From Trochalopteron elliotii (taxonomy: Eukaryota > Chordata > Aves > Passeriformes > Leiothrichidae): a stretch of DNA of 64,000 nucleotides. The notes under the pieces are model-generated. The model did not search any database. It had not been told where the DNA came from and saw nothing but the letters and a program-made list of their open reading frames with translations. Position 1 is the first letter of the stretch. Each line of letters opens with the position of its first letter. Of this stretch, positions 50,085 through 63,000 are shown piece by piece. Where the stretch lies: contig JANPWX010020096.1 of NCBI GenBank assembly GCA_024734555.1, positions 223,237-287,236 on the forward strand. The letters run 5' to 3'. The translations under genes were made by a program, and so were the position numbers.

Positions 50085-53000
50085 AATCTACAAACGTTCC
50101 ATTTTTATTACAAAGTATGAAAGGCAGAAAATACTGTACCTAATACACAGGAGGCCGAAACTTAGAAAGAAGGTTAAAAAATCTGAATAAAACTACATAG
50201 GAAGCAGGAAATAGCATAAAAGGATGCAACATTCCACTTTCAAGCGAGTTCAGAAAATTGCCTTAAAATTTACAGTTTCAACAATATGGTTCCATGACTC
50301 AGGTGTTAAAATCCATTGTAACAAACCTTTTTATATTTTCTCCATAAAAATAAAGGAATATAGGGACACTGCAGTTATCCATGTCAACAATACATGTCTG
50401 TTGAATAGCAGGATACTGGGATTCCTCTAGGACAGAATAGTAGCGAAGTTGCAGGTGGAGAAAAGGACAGAAGTAAAATTACTATTGCTTTAACATACTC
50501 TAGTGAGAACAAGAAGTCAGGAATCTCATATGGATGTTTGTACAATCATGCTACAAAGATTACACCTTCAGGAAATTACCACAACGGGACTGTGAATGGG
50601 AGGAGCAGAAGGGAAAACACACCTAAAAGTATCTCCTACTTGGCTACTGGTAACAAAAATGCTTTGGCGCAATGGATTTAAATTACATTTTACACTGCTA
50701 GCAACGCAAGAGTTAAAAAAGGTTCCTTTTAAATAGTAGATTTCATAATTCCTATTTCCCAAATCGTAAAAAAAAAAAAAGCAACATACCTTTTTCCAGC
50801 TGCACTGGAACTCAGTCCTGCTCTGGTTCTTGCCCTTCTGCCTTGCTAAGATCCCACAGACCCACCCTCAGCACTGAGAGGGGGCTGGAGTTGCATGTGC
50901 TGCACATGGAAAGCAAACTCCAAGGGATGGGAGCTGGACCATGGGTTTACAGCTGCACATGGCCACAATATTTTGTCAGAAAATAGCTTTTTTCCTTAAC
51001 TTTGTTTGATTTCCTGAAAAGAAACAAATTTGATGGAAGCCACTGAGATAATTTTAATTATTTTTATGGCTGTGGAAATTCTTGCTTGATGCTGAGTATC
51101 AGAGGCTGCACAAAGGACCACTGAGGTCCTTGGCAGACACACTTGTCACCAAAAACAGGCAGCAGCAACTCTCACAAGTGCCTTTGCATCAGGTGTCTGC
51201 CATGAATCACCAGATGAGCCTTCAGTGATTGCTATTTAGCTGCATTTTTAATTACTGTTCTTTTTACTGCTGGTGAAAGGTGCTGATTGGAAGTTCTGGA
51301 GATCTCTTCCAGAAAACAAACTGAGTCAGGGGCATCCTAAACTCTCCTCAATACCCTCAAGAATGAAACATTTCTGACTCTTCCTGGGTAAGCAGGGGAA
51401 GTACAGCTGCATCACAAAGTGCTCTTTAAGTGCCACATACAATTAATTCCCTGGATTCTCTGCAAAGATCAAGAGAAACTGGGACAGAGATGATAGTACC
51501 TTGCTAATTGCTCTCCACGCCCACAGAACAGTAAGTACAGGCTTGCTCTGGAATATTGGTCTGAGAGTAGAAAGCAGGAAACACGTGTTAGAGAGAATTT
51601 GTGTAACCTGGCAGGATAACAGTGCGTTTGAGGTGGTGGAACCACTTTGCTATGAGCAGTGGGAAAACTCAATCCTTTAGTACTTGGATGAGACTGAAAC
51701 TGTGCAGTCTGCTGAGCCCAGAGCTTGCTTGTGCTGCTGTTCATCCTTTCCAGTGTGTCTGGAAAGAGTTAAAACACCATTAACAAGCTGGCCAGTTCAA
51801 TGTTTCAGGCTGCGTGAATTTACAGGCAGCAGCTGCAGCTTTTCTCTCACAAAATTCAAGTTATCCAAAGAATCCAGGCACATCCCTACAAAACGAACCC
51901 AGCACTGCCACCACCGTGTTCCAATGGTAAAGAAGAGGATTCCCAAACACAGTTACTAAGTTCCCAAACAAAAAGGACTCTCTGGGGGACAGGCAGCACT
52001 ACATCCCTTGGCTTGGCCTTACAGGACAGTGTCAGAACACGAAGCTTCAGTTTAACATTTACAGCCTTGTCAAGTGCTCATATTTTTGGCTTTCAGTAAA
52101 AACAAGTGAGGGTCCACTATGTCTTCAGTTTAGGATTTTGGTGACGATCGTTATTTAACATTTTCTACACAACACAGACAAATGCCTACCCTACAAGGGC
52201 TGAGGAAAAGATGACTCTCCTCCTAATCTTACCAAAAATATACTTGTTAAAGTGCCATCTGCAAGAGAACAAAACTGACACAGCTCCTCATTTCCATTGA
52301 CAACAAGCACGAGAACATCTGTGAATTCTGTACATCAGACTCCTTCCCTCACCTGGTCTCTGGCAGGCTATGATCTACACTTGAGACTGAGGCAGCTTCT
52401 CATTGCACCATGAGGCAAAAATAGAGCTTTTTACTATTATCCAGAACATTCAGTAATTACCACTAAGTTTTGAAAGGATCATTAACTTTGACTTATGAGA
52501 AGCGATGCCTCCCCCGTTAAACACATTTCAAGGTTCCATAAGAAACAACCTGTTTTAATAGTCTCCTTTCATATTATTTGAAACCACTGTGTTTTCTTTC
52601 TAAATAGATTGTCAAAGCACTCAAATCCTTGTCTTTTAAATCCCTGCACACACAAGTAAAATTCCCATAGATGCAAGATACCATAGCCCCCCTCATTTAG
52701 ACAATTCACAGAGTTGGCATGCTACTACATGTTAATTCAACATTCAACTTGTTAACTGCAGGTTTTCACCTAACTAACAAGTTTTACACTGTCAACATCT
52801 CCTGGCTGAGAGTCAGCAGGTTGCCCACATAATAGTAGGAATCTGTGGAAAGCTTGGTTTAAACAGAACATAACAACCAAACAACAGTTTAGTCTCTAAA
52901 TCAACTGGAGCAGTGATACAGAACTACCTCACTCAGAAGTATTTCTGTCCCAGAATCAGAATGCTGTACCAACAACAGCATGTGCTTTTCTGCTTTGCTC

Positions 53001-56000
53001 ACCTCACCTGTGTTTGCTCCTCCCTTAATGTTACTTTCTACTCAAAAAACATGAGGTGTTTGCAAACAGTTGTTCTGCATCCTCTGCTTGTGCAGTAAGC
53101 ACCAAATAACAGAAACTGAGTATCAAAGTATTTCTTCTCATGAACTTTGGGGAAAAATAATGCTTATGGGGGCTCGACACCAAACAAAATTGAATGTAAA
53201 GCAGAGGAAATGTGATAAACTGTCTATTTCAATTCACAGGCTCCAATGACAAGTGTCAGGGTTTGTTTTATCTTGCAGATGAACCTGGCCCACCAAGCAG
53301 AGCATTCCCTAACCTGTCACTGGGTCAGCAGCTTCTGGCAAAAGGGCACCAAGTCTTTCCCTTCCTTGTCTATATAGATGTGCCATTTGCACTACAGAAC
53401 ATCTCACCCATGAGGATTTTCATGTCTTTTTACTCATTAACCTTTTGAGTGACATCTTTGAAGTTATTTTAAGTATCATTTCCCTGTGCCAAAACAGTCT
53501 CTAGCGATTTAAAATGTAATTTCATGTGAAGAATGACAATGGATTATGCCCAAAGCAATATGCTGTAGATCCAGAAGGTATCCCAACTGGCTGAAAAAAC
53601 AGGATATAGGCTTTATTTAGAATCCACTGGAGCCTCCAAGATTCCTTCACTTGCCTTTGATGCATTTGGATTAAGTACACAAGTCCACAAAAAGACTTCA
53701 AGCAGTTTCATAGATGGAAGAACTGACACTGGATCCTCTTCAGGTTCCTAATATGATTACTTTCCAACAGAATCAGAATCTACCTGGCTATTCAGACTAT
53801 GAGTCCCTTTGTACAAGCTCTCTTCTCATCATCTTAGCATTCATCTTTGACTCACGCCATCTGCACAGGAATAAGCTTTGAAGCAAAAAGGGGACACAGA
53901 AGTACTAACATTGCAGGTAGTTCCCTCTTAGTAACATCACATTTTGCCTGCCATTTGTAATTAAACAGAGCATGACAAACCTGTGAATGTATTTCAGATG
54001 ACTCCTAAAGCTGTGAATGCCATTAGCCACTCCTGGTAAGAAAACCCAATTTTCACTTCATTCTACATAAGTTTTTTCCAGTTTCAGACGAAGTGCTATT
54101 GTAAAAAGTGATAACTAATTGTTTGGCTAACACTGCTGTGACATCTAGCTAAAGCCTGTCTGTGGAATACACTACTCTCAGTACTGCTGCTAGTAAGAAA
54201 AACTGACCTTCAAGTCAAATCAAGCTTTGTCAGAAATCCCACAACTAACACAGAGTGTCATTGACAAAACATTAGCTTGAACAGTGTTAGTCTCTTGGCT
54301 CTCTGCTATCACAAGGAGTGATGGAATACAGCTGTCCCTAATGAATTCCTATCAAATTCCTGAGGCAATGCTTTTCTGAGCTCCACAGTGAGAAGCAGCC
54401 TGCAGAAGAGTATTTCTCTACGTCCAAAATGACAAAACTTTGCAGATTCTGTTCTGTATTTGACAATGTTCTCAGTGTCAGCTTCACTGTTCCACAGCAA
54501 TTGCTCTCCCAACTGCCTTTCCTGCATAAACTGACAAGATGCAAGTTTGCCAATGTCCTATTTATAATCTACCTCCAGTTGCAGGTGAATACTCATTAGG
54601 TGGAAAGAATTTTGATGGTTTCTGACATTCACATGGAAACTGGGCTGCACATCCTTCCAGACCAGCTCTGGCTGTCATGTCTTCATCAGAGAGCACTGCA
54701 GAGCCTTCAGCACAGGACCTGTGTTACAGTAAGACTTCAACAAAGATTTTTATCTTGCCTAATCCACTCAGCTTTCATTGAACAGTATTATTGTAGAGTA
54801 ATCCACTATTCCAGAGGCCCTCTGGCACATCTCCCAAAGTCAGGAGGATGACAAATGCCAAATCTTGGCCTCAATGGCACAATTTCTTTCCTTCTAAATC
54901 CACCTTTGTGCAACACATTAGGGAGTAATTTCTTTCAAAAAACCAGCTTTCTTCTGGATAGCAGATCACCTTTTCTGACTTGTCTTGTTCATTCTACAAG
55001 ACCTGGCAGTACAAAGCAAATACACTTCACAAAAAGACTGCTCTGCACTGCCTTCAAGACCTCTCAGGAACACAGGCCAAACACAACCTCTGAAGTATGG
55101 CCTAACCACAAAATCTTGCTCATATTATTTGCCAATCAAGCAAGCTACAAAGTGTGAAACCATTTTATTTGATTTAGGTAAGTCTTCCGAGTGGAAATCA
55201 TTTGATTGGAAGTGTCAATCCCAAGTCCATTACAAACACATTTTTTCAGGAGTTGCTTACCTCCTGAGAGCTCATGCCATGCACGGATCTTCTTTCTCAA
55301 CCTATCACCGCTCTGTTTGCTAACACGACTGCAGGATACACACAAACTCAGTTAGAATTTAAAAATAAGACCTACCATAGTAACAACTGCCTTGAACATC
55401 AGAAAAGTGTAAAGAAATTGTGCAACAAGTACTTGTACTTCACAGCACCAGAAAATTCTGCCCAGGTCGCCAGATACAGGGAGCCAAGGCAACAGTTAAT
55501 TCTGGCAGGTCTTTACTGCCAGGGAGCCTGCAGTGTTACTGTGGTTTGTATCCATGAACAGGTCCTGCTTTGGACATATGGAAGTGGATCACATATCAAA
55601 AGTAAGAATTAGGGAGAAAAACCTTACTCAATAGAAAGTTAGCCCAATATATAAAAAACATACAAACGTTTAAACAGTTTAGAGGCAGCAACAACAGGAA
55701 TGATAAAGATTCCTGCCAAGGTGGCCGTTAACATCATTGTCTTTTTCCCCCCACCTTGTTTTTGCACCTGCATCTATTAAACTGGTGGATGTGCTGCCTC
55801 AGCTGGCTGACAAACACATGGACATATGCAGCAACTTAAAAGCCTGCAAGCTTATTAATACAGTCAACAAACAAATATACAGAACTTTTACTGAGGGAAA
55901 AAGAATTTCACAAGAAAACCAGAACTCAGAAGGTCCAAGAGGCTCAGCACGTCTCTGCATTTTAGAGTCTTGAGAGACAGGAGACCCCTGCCATCGATTC

Positions 56001-56129
56001 TCGTAACAGTTTCTTGTAACAGTAGATGCAAAGCAACAATAGATACTGGCCACTTGACTGGTGGTGTTCTTACTTTAGAGGGGAGGGGGAATGACACAGC
56101 CCTGCCTCACTGTGCATGAAGCAGCAAAG
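50085..56129 (-). other. DCAF7: DCAF7 long 3' UTR (probable extent)
   Basis: No CR1 copy or recognisable exon in 6 kb after the DCAF7 stop, which contrasts with the CR1-rich spacer beyond 50085. Minus-strand AATAAA signals lie at 55169-55164, 53617-53612 and 50109-50104, giving UTRs of about 1.0, 2.5 and 6.0 kb. Mammalian DCAF7 mRNA is also known for a multi-kilobase 3' UTR. Extent is inferred. Confidence 0.45.
50104..50109 (-). terminator. DCAF7: Candidate distal DCAF7 poly(A) signal
   Basis: TTTATT on the plus strand reads AATAAA in the DCAF7 direction. It sits at the border between the repeat-free sequence and the CR1-rich spacer. Confidence 0.4.
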
Positions 56130-56302
56130 TTAGACTCTGAGGATCTCCAGGCAGTTGTTGTAGCAGATGGCTATCCAGTCTGGCTGTGTGGATGCCCACT
56201 GTACATTGTTGATCTCTCCCTCAGCTGTGTAGGCCAGGATGGGGTCCTCAATGGCACGAGGCATTTGCTGGATGTCCCAGATGAGAGCCTGGTGATCATC
56301 CG
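56130..56302 (-). CDS. DCAF7: DCAF7 last exon (residues 286-342 and stop)
   Basis: Acceptor 'tctgtgtgcag' is before 56302. Encodes [19 protein letters not shown] and the C-terminal [15 protein letters not shown], closing the beta-propeller. Stop at 56132-56130. Confidence 0.97.
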
Positions 56303-59300
56303 CTGCACACAGACAAGAAATGCAAGTACGATCAGAGTGTAACAATATCTCCATACCTGCCTGCTACAGGCCTATAGCCAAGGAGCCAGATATGGCTGTT
56401 CCAGTCCTGATCCATATTCAAGCCAGATACAACACAATTATGCTCCAGCAAAATAAACTTGGGTCATTATACATTATCCAAGACCGAGCTGATAAACAAA
56501 TGACCAGTGAAACTCCAAACAGTAGAAAACATTGAAGAACTGGATTGCAAAAAGTGCTAAGGGGCATTAAAATAACAGGAGCTTAGCCAGAGCTGATGCA
56601 CAGTCTAAGTATTGGGCTCGCCACACCCACACAAATAATCTCTAGTAGGTGTCTATTTCTGTAAGATTTTAGGAAAGTCACTAATAAAGGGCTTCTAAAT
56701 TGCAAGTATTCTTTAGCAAAAGGCAGGCAGAGAACTTCATAAACTTTAGGATGAAGAGGATTTTGCAAATGCAGCGAAAGACTCAGAGATTCCCCTGTAG
56801 GTGACACTTACCTGCTGTACAGATGTGGCAGGAAGAGTGAGGTGCCCAGGCAATTCCATTTACACACGCTCTGTGGTTGTTTAACCTGGCAACAGGGGTG
56901 CAGGGAACTCTGACATCCAGAATCACAACCTTCAGGAACAAAAACCAGCTACATTAATAAATTGCATTTTTACAAATTAATTTATTCAAAATTCAAAATA
57001 TTTTGAGGTAAGGCTATAAACATGGCTCTTTCCTAAAGGATGTGGTTGGCAAGCAAGCCCTGTTCCTAAAGAACAGTTCCCAGCTGGTCAGTGTGTGGTG
57101 TGTCTCAAAAGAAGTCAGACCTCACAGGGGGCTTGTGAGTTAGGCCACAGTAGCAAACAAACCGTGCTTCCCTGAAGCAGCCTTGGTAACAAACTAAAAC
57201 TAGCCTGGGAAAGAACAAGGTGACTAAAACACCTGCAGTTAAGATTTTATGTGAAAATTATTGCCCAGCTGCTCACAGACTCCCCTTAAAAATCAGCTGA
57301 AATATATACAAGCCATAAAGTTCAAGTTTATAATGTCAAAGTCACTTCTTTAACTCCTTAATACGCTAAGAACTGGTCCTCAATCATACTTTGAGTACTG
57401 ACACTACCCCCTCACCTTAAATACCTGGGTATAAATTAGTCCCAAGCCACCTCCCCCAGAAAATCACCATGAGCAGCCAGGGGAGAGGAGCTGCTGCCTT
57501 ACCTCCATACCATCCATGGCCATGGTAGCCAGATAATTGGGGTCCTGCTTGTTCCAGCAGAGACGCAGCAGCGGGTGGTGCTGGGGGTCCTCGTAGATGA
57601 TGGTGCTGTGCTCCAGGTGCCGCAGGTCGAACATGCGCACGGAGCCGTCGGCGCCCACCGAGGCGAACATGTCCCGGCCGCCGCCCGCGCGGCTGAAGGC
57701 AATGTCATACACCTGCCCAGAGCACAGAGCACAGCTGACACCCCACAGGGCAGGCAGGGACAGCACTGACATGGGACACAGCCTCTCAAACGCTTCCTGC
57801 TCCCTGCCACTGCTCACTTATTACACTTGCCCAAAGGGGGAAATGCGTGTTTGTGTAATTACAGTATCACTCGCTGAAACGAAAATGTATCGACTGCCCA
57901 GACTTGGGGATTTTTACATTAGTCCTTGACAAGTAAAATGTTGAAATGAAAGAATTTTGCAAGCTGTTTAATGCCTTTGATATGAAGTTGATTTCAAGTC
58001 TAATTTGATGTTTTACCTCATTTTTCTACAATATTCTGGAGTACAATCTGTTAAAACAAGCATATTCTTAAGTCAAGAGTCTATGATGAGTAAAAAGAAT
58101 TGTTTTGATAGCCAACAGCATTTAGGTACTCAAAACTGTATATGGTCTCAGAAAAACTGTATATAAACTTACATAAATGATCTTTTTGAATCATAAAGTT
58201 TTTCAAGAAAAAAAAAGGAGGAAAATAGAAAAGTTCTGTTCCTTTTCTACTGCTTTAAAAAGATGCAATGTAAAGAATCAAACCCCCCCATCACCTCTTT
58301 GTCATGTGCAATAAGCTGGGTCTTCACGTGGCCAGACACCAAATTTACTCTTCCCAGAACCTGTCCCGTCTCCAGACCCCAAATAGTGCAGGTTGTGTCA
58401 ATACTAGAGGTACCTGAAACAAAACCACTTCTATTAGCAAAATTAATATTGTCACAAATGATTTAATCACTTCCTGGGTTAATGTAACATTCCCCAACGT
58501 CTACAGATCAAAATAGCAATGCGAACAGCATAGAACTAAAATCAAGAATGTCAAACAGCCAGCAGTCTTCCATGCATTTAAATGACCCAAACCTTTTAGC
58601 TGCAGAAATAGCCTTCCACACAGGAATAAAGTGTAAATAGCTCATGTCTGCTCCAATCTATTCAGAAGCCTGATGCAACTCTGAGATCAACTTTCCCATC
58701 CTGTATGTCTCCTGTGCATGCCAAACCCCAAATTCAATCAGTGTTTTGATGGCATGTTATTATTAATTGATTGCTGCTCTGGGCTGAAGGTGGGGTTAGC
58801 AGTAAAGCTCTTAAGAGATGAGACATGTAACAAAAATAAATCATGTAGTAAATAATTACTATGACATATTATCACTGTTAATCTCTGGGCAAATCCCCCT
58901 GACATAAATGGCTGTTCTCTTCTGGGACACAAACCTCTGCATCAGTCATCCTGGATTCACTATTTGTCCAGTAGGCTATAATTAAACCTTAAGAGTTCAG
59001 CCCCCTCCTCCAACTGAATTAAGGACTCCTGGCTCTCCCCTTGCTGCTGAAATGGCTTCAAAAACACACAGCTCAGTGCAGAGTTTTATATCCACTCCAG
59101 AACACTCTGAAGTAAGTCACAGAGCTGATGCACATCCTTACTCAGCACTGCAACAACAGCTTACCAGCCCTGAAGGCCGAAAGTCCCTATCCCCAAATAT
59201 GCCTAGTCCAACCTGAGTGACCCATTCTGCACTGGACAGGGCACCTTTCAATGAAAAAAAAAGTCTTCATGAGATAATTGTTCTTATTTTTTAACGTAAA

Positions 59301-60035
59301 ACAGCAGTTTCTGCGATGCAGCAGTCTGTGGTCAATTATCAGATTAGCAGTGGACATGCAGTGACACAGCAGCAGTTACAGCCCAGACTTCACCAGACTA
59401 AATTCAAAAGTGTGCCAAAACCATAACATTTTGTCAGTCTCACCTAACAGGTAAGGATCCACTTCGTTCCAGTCAAATGATGTCAGTGGAGCACAGAAAT
59501 CTGAGTTCTTGTTGTTGTTCAGCAAACACTCCAGCCGGGTCTCGGTTTCACCCACCTTCACAGAAAATGAAACATCTGACTTACAAAGCAACACCACCTG
59601 ACTTGTTCCACTGGCACAAAACATTAGGAGTTAATCCCAGGTTTCTTTCCTCTCAGCTCTACATCCTAAAGCTCTGGAAAACACAGCCACCACCCCCATT
59701 TTCAATAAGCTGATTAAAACAGCAATTGCCATGATAATTCTGCATCTCTTATAGTCTTCATATAGTCACATTAATTGCAGTGAAGAAAATCTTGTCTCGA
59801 ATGAAAAAGAGATCAATATATATATATAACACAATTCATGTCATGGTTCATATTTTCCTAGGGAGGATTTACTCACTCTCCACACTCGCAGGTAGTCACC
59901 ACTGGTGGCCAACAGGTCTGGGTAAACTCCCTTGGTGTCTGGGATCCACATCAGCTTTGTGGTGGGGTAGGGGTGATCAAAGGTGTTCCTGCAAATGAAT
60001 TCTGAGCTCTCTTCATCCAAACCAACAAGCTGCAC
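56130..60035 (-). CDS. DCAF7: DCAF7 (WDR68) exons 2-7, residues 47-342, 5' end outside window
   Basis: WD40-repeat scaffold that binds DYRK1A/1B, HIPK2 and MEKK1 and acts as a CUL4-DDB1 receptor; nuclear and cytoplasmic. Six exons are seen: 60035-59877, 59555-59444, 58413-58295, 57712-57503, 56929-56812 and 56302-56130, all with AG/GT borders and matching phases. They encode 296 residues, starting [10 protein letters not shown] and ending LEILRV plus stop. With the family's 46-residue first exon the total is 342, the usual length. Every residue compared agrees with the human protein as I remember it, consistent with the family's extreme conservation. The start-codon exon lies beyond 64000. 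DCAF7 and MAP3K3 point the same way, as in mammals. Confidence 0.97.
56812..56929 (-). CDS. DCAF7: DCAF7 exon 6 (residues 247-286)
   Basis: Encodes [16 protein letters not shown] and [21 protein letters not shown]40 blades five to six. Donor is GCA G|gtaagt. Confidence 0.97.
57503..57712 (-). CDS. DCAF7: DCAF7 exon 5 (residues 177-246)
   Basis: 70 codons, phase 0 at both ends. Encodes [19 protein letters not shown] and [15 protein letters not shown] through AMDGME. It is the GC-richest DCAF7 exon. Contains the MFDLR WD-dipeptide-like blade end. Confidence 0.97.
58295..58413 (-). CDS. DCAF7: DCAF7 exon 4 (residues 137-176)
   Basis: Encodes [17 protein letters not shown] and [12 protein letters not shown]. 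Acceptor is 'tttcag'; the donor gtgatg is weaker than average. Joins complete Gly137. Confidence 0.96.
59444..59555 (-). CDS. DCAF7: DCAF7 exon 3 (residues 100-137)
   Basis: Encodes [19 protein letters not shown] and [13 protein letters not shown]. Acceptor 'ttctgtgaag' and donor gtgaga are in phase with both neighbours. Confidence 0.97.
59877..60035 (-). CDS. DCAF7: DCAF7 exon 2 (residues 47-99)
   Basis: 53 codons, phase 0 at both ends. Encodes [19 protein letters not shown] and the blade end [11 protein letters not shown]. Acceptor is 'tttctcgcag'; donor is gtgagt. Confidence 0.97.
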
Positions 60036-63000
60036 CTGCGAGAAACCATATTTAAAAGAAAGCATTTTATCAAAATACTAATTTCTAATGACAGCATTAA
60101 GACTGAGTGTGTTTCAGGACATTTTCTGCCACCTCAAGGACAACATAAAAGGATCATCATGTCAATGAAATGAGAAATCGTTAAAGTGCTGCTGGGGCAT
60201 GTAAGTAAAGAGAAGTATCCATAATCACCACAGTGCTTTGATTTGAAGAGATGATCCCAAATGAACTGAAATCCAATCCTAAAGGATTAAAGACCACCCT
60301 TCTCTTTTCCACATCGCAAAGCCCAGTTTAAATCACAGATTTAAACTGCACAAACATTATTGTAATTCATCCTTAACTAAACTGATGCTGACAATGTCAT
60401 CTTCAGAGAGCAAAACAAGCTGTAGTTTGCACAATTAAAGCACATATTACGGAATTTTTGGCCATAACCTTGCAGACTGTGATGGATCATGTCAGGTGGC
60501 TGGCAAGCTTTTTCAGCACCACATGACCCAAAATGTTCTGTCACAAGTGCATGAAAAACTCATAAATTAATCACATCAGGGAGGAAGAAAGTAAAACAGA
60601 ATTCAAACTTTAAAAATAATATTGGGGAGCTAAAACGGTTACAATAATTATTCAAATATTTTGTGTGAACAGACCAAGAAAACAGGTCTGCTGAAAGATT
60701 TTAGGTAACTGAGTTCCAAATTAGAATTTTTGCACAGTGATTTGTCAGGGGGAAGGGTTAAACTTGCCCCATAGTGAGAATGATTCAAAACAGAGCAAAC
60801 AAGAAACTATCTCCACACAGCCTGGTCATGACAACACCTGAAGTAATGCTTGAAGTCCCAGACATGATGTTATTAGAAAAATATTGACATGTCAGAAAGT
60901 GTGCAGAGAACAAAAGGTGCTGGGAGCACTTGTTTAACCTGCAGTGACTCCAGGACCCAAACAGGATGAAAGTCCCACAGTGTGAAATGCTGCTCAAACA
61001 CAAACATTATGGGGATGGCTCACTACAATTAGATTATAAGCTGGTCACAGTAGGAACTTCCTAGTACTTTCCACACAGCAGCGTCCTCCTGGGAATAGTA
61101 GCTCATTGGACTTTTTCTAGGATGTTTATCTGAAAAAATCCTACAGTTATGCTTGTTCTGGGATAAGCAATTTGTCTAATAAACTACACCTTTCAGCTAA
61201 ACAGGAAATCTATCATATTTTTCCCCCATAAGAGAAAACCAACAAATGCTCCAGTGGATCTTAAAATCTTATTAATTTGCTGCTGTATGAGCTCATTTAG
61301 AGATTCTCTTAAACCTTCCCCCCCACAACGAGAAGCTCCATCTTTTCCATCCCATAACAAACACTAAAAGATGCAGCCAAGTATGCTTCCAAAAACTGAA
61401 ATACAGCCTGTCTTGCCCTCTCTTTATTACAACTACTCCTTATTATCCTTCACACTCTAGTATAAATCAGTCAAAAATCTCCCAGACCTCTGAAGTGATT
61501 GACAAATAGCTTTCTGACTCCTTCAGAGATCAGAAATACTAAGCAGATTTTACAAAGGAAGCAAATTGTCCTTGGTGATAGAAAATCTTGTGGCAAGGTT
61601 AGGATCAGAAGACAAATGACCTCTAATCATTTCTCCTCTGCTTATGCTGTTTTTCACTCAACATGAGTGTATTAATCCTACACAAAGCAATCAACATCCT
61701 CATCACCAGAAGCAAATCTGACACAGCAAAGGATCCCCTTTCACTGGTGTTAATGTAAATACTCCTGCACTGCATATTCACATTTAACCCCTCCTCAGAC
61801 CTTAAGATGAAGCAATTTAGCAATCCAGTATCTCTGACCTTTGACATGTTTAGGTGCAGGCCAGGTTAGAGCCCTGTCTCTCCCTTCTGCAAGTGAGGCA
61901 AGAATGCTGCTGCAGAAAGGAATGCCCGAAGTCCAGCCCAGATAAGACTGAGGTGATGCCTATGGGAAAGTACCTGTCAGTCTGGATACAATTTGAACCA
62001 TTCTTCATCTCCCTGTAAGTCTTTCCAGTGAGAAAATGAGGATCAGTGTGTTTAGTCTCAACTAGTTTTGTGATTGTGCCATGACAGTAGCTAGGAATGC
62101 TAAATATTTATTTGTCTTTCCAACATTTCAAGATAGGAAAGTCCACACCTAATTTTAGCATATTACAATCCAAGCACTTACCAACATAAAGCATAATTGC
62201 AACACTGCATGTCAGTAAAGAAGTACCTTTAATCAGCATTCCTTAACTTCTAAAAAAATCCCATCTCCAACTTGATCCAAAAGAATCAGACAGAACTAAA
62301 CGATGCAGAATTTGGTAACAGCTTCTTTTTCTTACATGGTTGGAGGAACAGTGAAGTAAGTTCACAGCAGTTTGAAAATCCCCAAAACTACAGCCCTTTA
62401 ATCTAATTAGTAGCTACCCAAAATGACATTTCACAATTATTTTAGGGTCATGTATAATCAGAGAGATGTCACTGCACCAATTAATCTCCAGCATTCAATC
62501 AATTTTTCTTTGCAGTGCAAGATCTTAGACAACAAATGACCTTCTGGCAGAAGAAGTGCCCTGAACGCTCTCTGTCTGAGGCACTGCTTGGGAGGAGGTG
62601 GAAATCTGGGAAGCACCAGGTCAGAACCTGTCCAGTGGGGGTGAGCTGTGTACAGCACAACCTCTACTGACTCCTAAACTGGAGTCCAGTTTTGTCTTGC
62701 AGATAGATCCCAAAAATCAGCCTTTCCTGGTGTTTTCCACAGGTTGCTCCTGATCCATGAAGCCACAGCCACAAGCATTTTAAATAGTAACACCTATGAA
62801 GACTGTTCCCTCCCACCACGACATTGATCCATGAGGGATTACAGTGGCTGACTGCAGTTTCCCAACCCAGGAAGTCTAGGAAACACCACCTCAAATTATT
62901 TAATTCTTCCAACCAGAGCACGGCATCTGTCTTCTCGTAGCAGTGATCTGACCATTGAGGTGTACAAGCTGAAACAAACTCGCTGGGGTTCAAACAGGTC

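Larger units (their letters stand above)
45601..50085. other. Spacer between MAP3K3 promoter region and DCAF7 3' end
   Basis: Dominated by CR1 fragments (45836-45892, 47087-47362, 48069-48218) and an ancient repeat tail (about 47690-47800). No exon of TACO1, which occupies this interval in mammals, was recognised on either strand. Confidence 0.5.
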
